A DNA stretch of 64,000 nucleotides, from the NCBI GenBank assembly GCA_028023455.1, contig JAQFVV010000022.1, forward strand, positions 6,779,100-6,843,099. The letters are read 5' to 3'. Under the pieces are notes generated by a model that ran no database searches, was not told the origin of the DNA, and worked only from the letters and a program-made list of their open reading frames with translations. The translations under genes and the position numbers were made by a program. Positions 59,231 to 64,000 of this stretch are shown in pieces (position 1 is the first letter of the stretch; every line of letters starts with the position of its first letter). Source of the stretch: Epiperipatus broadwayi (taxonomy: Eukaryota; Onychophora; Udeonychophora; Euonychophora; Peripatidae).

Positions 59231-59360
59231 TCATCTCCCACAAATCTATATAATCAGTACTCAATTTATATTAAGATAGCAAATCTTCAAACTTTAAAGG
59301 ACTGCTTTCAATCTTCTTCACCCTCCAACTCTTCAGCCATCCATATTATCAGATTTTAAT

Positions 59361-61550
59361 AATAGTTCACAGAGAAAAAAAAATCAGAAGTTTATTTTTA
59401 TTGCTTTGGCTATTGAAAGATTTGTATGATCCACTGAATATGAAAACTACAGAGAAATTTTGCTGCACACAATGTTTACCAAGCCATCATAGCTGAACTA
59501 TATATAATCTTAATAACAAATATTTTATAATATTTAGATCTAGTTGAAAAAACAAAATGAGTTCAACATATTGTTTTAGGACAAATCAAAAGATTTTGCA
59601 CTTACTTACTCTACAAACAGAATACATCTGATTCTGTAAGAATGGCTAGAAAAATCTTGGCAAATAGACTGTCAATCATTTTTCAATATTAAATCACAGA
59701 ATATAAAAGCTTAACAATGCTGTAAAACTGATCAAGCACTCTTACATATTGATTTATCAGTTATTTGTTTGTTTTGCTATAGTTAATAAATAAAACTAAA
59801 AAAAAAATCCAAAAATGTATAAATGTAGTTTGTTCAATATTAAGTAATGCTATTCTGCTGATAAATCATTTTAAAGACAAATTGCTAAGAAAGTAAGATA
59901 CAACATTAACCATCCATTTGTTACTTTAAAAAAAAAAACATTTGAAAGGAACTGAAGTTACAACCATCTTCCAATACTTTTCACTACCTTTTAAGTTGTT
60001 TAATATGTCATCAATGTCTATAGTAAGTATATCAGTTGAGAACATTTTTAAATTGGCTTCTTAAATAATCTATGAAATACTTCTTAAATTTATTTCATAT
60101 TTTATTCTGTAATTCTAGAATATCTCAAATAATAAAAAAATAATTCAGATGGTTGTGAAAAAAAATTGAATACCGATTATAAAATAAAGAACTTGAAGAG
60201 AGGAGTCTCATGAAGTCTAATGAAAATTCTACTATGAAATAACATTTTATTTCCACCAGTATATGATGTAATGAACTATTATTCACTTGGTCATCAATTT
60301 TTTTTCTAATCTGTATACAAAGGTGGCAATTTTACAAAGTCTCTCAACTGCCCACTAAATATTTATATACTGAACTTAATATATAAAAATTAACAAGATC
60401 ATTAGCACTTGTCATTTTAACTCCAGAAGAAAAAAAACAATGAGAGAAAGACTAAAAAAAGTTATGTATTCTTATTCTCATACATACTGGCATATAGAAA
60501 AAAAAAAGTCAGAATTGTTGTACATATAATCAAATGAAAATGTGGTAAAATAAATTACATACCATTCCAATATCATAGTTATTGCATAGAGATAACTGAT
60601 AACATGGAAGATTTATGATGATAGGTCTCCATGTATTGAAGATAGTAAGGTTAAAGACAGCCTTAAATAGAAATTGCAGTTCACCAATAAAAGGGGTAAC
60701 TAACCGCCTAAAATTCCACTCAATTTTCTCATTACTCAACTAAAATTATTAATAACAAGTTTTCCAGTGGGGTTTTTTTTTTGCCTTGACATCAATATAT
60801 TTTATTTTTCCATTTCAAAATTGTTTTCTTCATATTATTTTTCATTCTTTCAAACGATTTAAAGATGGCCACTGGTCCTAGCAGAAAAAACATGCAGAGT
60901 CCTAAACCACATGAACTAAAACCTTCAAAATTACCCAAATGTTATCCAAATCGAATTTCAAACAAAACTTAACTAAAAATATCATCACCAAAGAACTTAT
61001 TTCAAAGTCTCCATATCCTTGCCCTCTGGACTTTTCCCCCCTTTCAGGTTGTGGTTTGCTCTATCAAAGCTAAAAAGCCAGTAAAAAAAAAACACGACAA
61101 ATCATAATGTTATTCCGAGTACAACAGGGAAAACTAAAATTACTCATCTTCAAAGGACAAAAATCAGCCTGTTGCATCCAAGCATAACTCAGAAACCTCC
61201 TCATTCATCCCTGAAACCTATGAAAACTTAACGTACAGCAATTTCTTCAAAGTTAATATCACATATGGATCCTCCTATTAATCCACCAGGCCAAACAAGC
61301 CTATCAACATTGCTCCTTGCCAAAGACCCTTCTTTGCCTGGACTACACACCCTTTCCATACCCCTTCCCATTTCATATGTATTCCCTCCCCTTCACCATA
61401 TTGTACTTGAATTTCATTTTGCCATGTAATCATCTCTTTGTAAACCTTTTTAACTGCTGTGTATTTTGTCTTTTTGATCAGTGAGAAAAAAAAAAGAATT
61501 TTGGTCATTAGACTCTTGCACAATGCAAGATGATCAGAGCTTTAATGTTT
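59361..61550. other. AT-rich non-coding stretch
   Basis: No gene supported. The ORFs at 60530-60739 and 61278-61523 (minus) carry no recognisable motif. Confidence 0.5.
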
Positions 61551-61965
61551 CCATCTCTGTTTCACTCTATAGCCAAAAATAGCTAGATTCCACTTATGAT
61601 CAATTTTTGATTGATTCATTGAGTAAGTTATGGTATCTATCTCTCTAGCAACCTCCCCCCCCAAAAAAAAAACAACAACAAAAAAAAAAAACAAAGGCAT
61701 TGGTAATCATCAAACTTGTTTAATGCTGTGTAATAAAATTTTAATGTTTTCCATCTTTGTTTCATCTAGCTAATAAAATCTAGATATTCATTTGGTGACC
61801 AATTTTTGATTGGTTCACTGAATTAGCTATGAGTGAGAAATCTGAAAAAAAAAAAGCTAAAACTTGTTGAAAGCAAAAAAAAATTTCCAAGTCTCATCCA
61901 GCTGGATTTAAACCCTAAGTCTAGATTATGATTGACTTATATGCCACAATTGCATCACAGCTGCT
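61550..61965 (+). repeat. SINE-like repeat (family B), partly duplicated
   Basis: The first half of the repeat occurs twice, at 61550-61635 and 61745-61835, about 195 bp apart. Both contain TTTCCATCT, a TAGCTA core and CAATTTTTGATTG. Only the second continues into AAATCTGAAAAAAAAAAAGC, TGGATTTAAACCC (B-box-like) and a tail resembling 29540-29585. C- and A-rich simple sequence lies between them. Confidence 0.5.
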
Positions 61966-63625
61966 TTTTTTTTAAAAAAAAAAAAACCAAAACAAAACAA
62001 AATGTATTTTTAATATGTGTGAAACACACTCAATAACAATAAATTTCAATAAAAAAACAACATATATTTATTTATCACACAGTCAGTTACTTAGGATGTC
62101 AAGTAATATTTGAAAACTAAAGAGACAGAATAAACATAGCAGTGCTATTAAAAATTAAAACCATTCTAATAATGCCATACATATAAAAGTCAATAATGGA
62201 GCTGATGCATATTAATAATACTAATATGAGAGCCCATTACTTCTGCTTTTAGGCAGGTTCTATTCATTATACAACCTTCTTCAAAATTGCTACCAGTTTT
62301 TTCTTCCTTGCAGTCCTTTCCAATATCTTAAATTTCTACATCTAAAAACATACCCAGTCCCATTTCTGCTTTTTTATTTTCTTTTTGGTCAATGAAAAAA
62401 ATAAAAGATAGAAGAATAGATGTCATGTTTTAAGGGAGATTGAAGAAATTAAATTGAAAATAAGTAGTAATAAATAATTTGAAAAAAGAAAATTAATGGA
62501 AGAGCAATTGGGCTAGACAAATTCTTAGAGGAAGAGGAATTATGAATATTGAGTTGAAAGACTGAAAAAAGTGACAATCATGCTATATTACCAATCAAAA
62601 ATATTAAACTATACTTTACATTGTTCATTAGAAGATGCATGCATATTTTATACTATTATCAAAGCTTTTTGAAAAAAATCAGAACAATTGCAGGTTTTGT
62701 CTTAACTTAATTCTAATTCAGCTTCAATAACAAAAACCTAAGAAACCATTAATGACTTTCTCTGTTTATTTTCAACAAATACAATAAGAGCAATACTTTA
62801 TTATCTTTACTCCATAGCTAACTATTGTTAGCACAAGTAATCAATGAGCACACATACAGACACGCTATATATAAATGCCCAGACTTCAGTAACAGAATTG
62901 GAGACTCAAATACAAACCAACATCTTTACATCAATAATATAAAATTAAAAACACTTAAGGTTTTGTATATTGAAAACACTAGACCCATAATTATTTTAAT
63001 GGCTGCAGTTTTGAGCTATCAGTAATAACCTGTGATTCTTTTGATATGAAATAATGCATATTAAATAAAGCATTGTGTCTTTCTCTGTTTGTTTTAATAT
63101 TAACATCAAAAGCAATAATTTACTTTATTCAAAAGCCATCTATTATAAGATTGAAAATAATTAATGGACTCTTGTTAGCAATTTTCTCAGTCATAAAAAA
63201 TTATCTCTGCCTAACCAGATGCAAATATTAGTTTGAAAAAGTTACTCTGTTAAACAATGTTTCTTTTAAAATATATGTATTTTGAAGATCTTAAACATCT
63301 CATGCATCTATAAAAACTACTTTTTGGCCTAAAAAATTATTTACTATCTTATCATTCAACTAAACAACTTTTCCTTAAATTTTATAATATATTTAATCAT
63401 ATAAATCTCTTTTAAAAATTCACTTTTTCACAATGCTTTTATTCAATTACCTAGTAATTTCAACTATCTAGCAATCTTTTTCAGAGACATACAACAAATT
63501 GCAATACAGCATTTTTTGTTTAGTTATATTCAACTATTACCACTATCTGACTTAATTTGTTAAATGTTTGTTATTGTTTTTTTTTTTTTAGAAAAGTACT
63601 TTCCCAAATATATTCTATTTTTAAA
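61966..63625. other. AT-rich non-coding stretch
   Basis: No gene or repeat family recognised. The T/A homopolymer junction at 61965-61985 is the only marked feature. Confidence 0.5.
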
Positions 63626-63629
63626 TAAT

Positions 63630-64000
63630 AACATATAAGTCAGAATAACCCACAATGTTTTGAGTAATATTATTCCCTTCTTCAGATGTCATTGGCCTGA
63701 CCAATAATAATTAGCATATGAAATTCAAGAATAATGAATTTAAAGTGCATTTTAAACAACCAGACTATACTATTAGAGGCAGGTCATAAAAAAAACTATA
63801 TATTTATCTATGATGATTATCTTGTTTTCTCCAATTTTTTTTTTAAGAACAAAATTAATAAACATTATGACTTATCACATTTGGTTGATTTATGAGGTTA
63901 TTTGCCACTGTCAAGTCAACAGCTTCTTTTAAGTTTTCTTCTTTTTACTTTTTTTTTTTTTCCAAATATTTATTAAACAAGTACAATGTTTACAGTGACA
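63630..64000 (-). mobile_element. Penelope-like element 3' end, runs off the window
   Basis: On the minus strand, from the window edge inward, K-R-R-K-L-K-E-A matches the R-R-K-F-K-E-A end of the GIY-YIG polyprotein. N-V-I-S-H-N-V-Y, a K-K-N-W-R-K-Q segment and a stop follow near 63807. A decayed tRNA-like module (63715-63785) and the CTGAAGAAGGG tail motif with AAAAC follow (63651-63686). The copy is diverged from those at 39.6-43.0 kb. The rest of the element must lie beyond 64000. Confidence 0.75.

Larger units (their letters stand above)
58555..59360 (-). mobile_element. Retrozyme-like tandem dimer
   Basis: Two monomers lie in the same (minus) orientation: GTATATACTAAACTTTAGAT at 58572 and GTATATACTGAACTTTAGAT at 59051 start equivalent positions, and the ribozyme boxes are 484 bp apart (58733 and 59217). 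The second monomer is truncated at about 59360. B-box-like sequences are near 58603 (decayed, TTTGATCAC) and 59085 (TTTGAACAC). Confidence 0.75.

Overview
This is a very AT-rich (roughly three quarters A+T by eye) intron- or intergenic-type stretch of a eukaryotic, almost certainly animal, genome. It has no operons, no dense coding, many microsatellites and homopolymers, and decayed retroelements of animal type: Penelope-like elements with a GIY-YIG endonuclease, RTE-like and other non-LTR retrotransposons, a hAT-type MITE and tRNA-derived SINE-like repeats. I cannot name the species. The repeat mix would suit a lophotrochozoan, flatworm or cnidarian. I see no intact conserved host gene; the only candidate cellular coding sequence is a 74-codon membrane-protein-like ORF at 19424-19648.

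Layout. 1-2.4 kb: featureless. 2.4-3.35 kb: a large fold-back element carrying hammerhead-ribozyme-like cores. 6.6-8.3 kb: a nested inverted-repeat element of unknown class with strong hairpins. 12.0-12.5 kb: a direct repeat pair. 13.4-16.1 kb: a less AT-biased, CpG-containing stretch. 17.1-18.4 kb: a dead Penelope-like element with long terminal inverted repeats. 19.7-27.05 kb: two tandem, dead RTE-like LINE copies, the second split by an inverted array of ~475-bp repeats. 27.4-28.7 kb: a third LINE remnant of another family. 34.1-35.5 kb: a fourth LINE 3' end. 35.9-37.7 kb: an element with ~77-bp terminal inverted repeats and internal tandem repeats. 38.6-43.0 kb: Penelope-like elements, including a head-to-head inverted pair. 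46.2-47.9 kb: two more fold-back elements. 52.0-52.4 kb: a hAT MITE with a perfect 8-bp target duplication. 56.7-59.4 kb: inverted and tandem dimers of the ~480-bp repeat. 63.6 kb to the window end: the 3' end of another Penelope-like copy.

Main result. The dispersed ~474-484-bp repeat (at 23.7, 24.2, 24.7, 29.2, 46.2, 50.2, 56.8, 56.9, 58.7 and 59.2 kb) contains a motif that folds as a type I hammerhead ribozyme. A CUGAUGA-type box is followed by a GUGCUG/CAGCAC stem II, GAAA, a short AUAC/GUAU stem III and a stem I of CCAA/UUGG plus GAUCU/AGAUC. Together with tandem and inverted dimers and an internal B-box-like GTTCAAATCCC, this matches the architecture of animal retrozymes, small non-autonomous ribozyme retroelements thought to be mobilised by Penelope-like machinery. 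Separate hammerhead-like cores with minimal stem III occur in the fold-back elements at 2.4-3.3 kb and 47.6-47.9 kb, the latter flanked by a perfect 14-bp duplication. Degenerate ones occur in the Penelope 3' ends, which also carry a tRNA-like module. The window therefore shows a possible parasite pair, Penelope-like donors and ribozyme-bearing passengers, in several states of decay.
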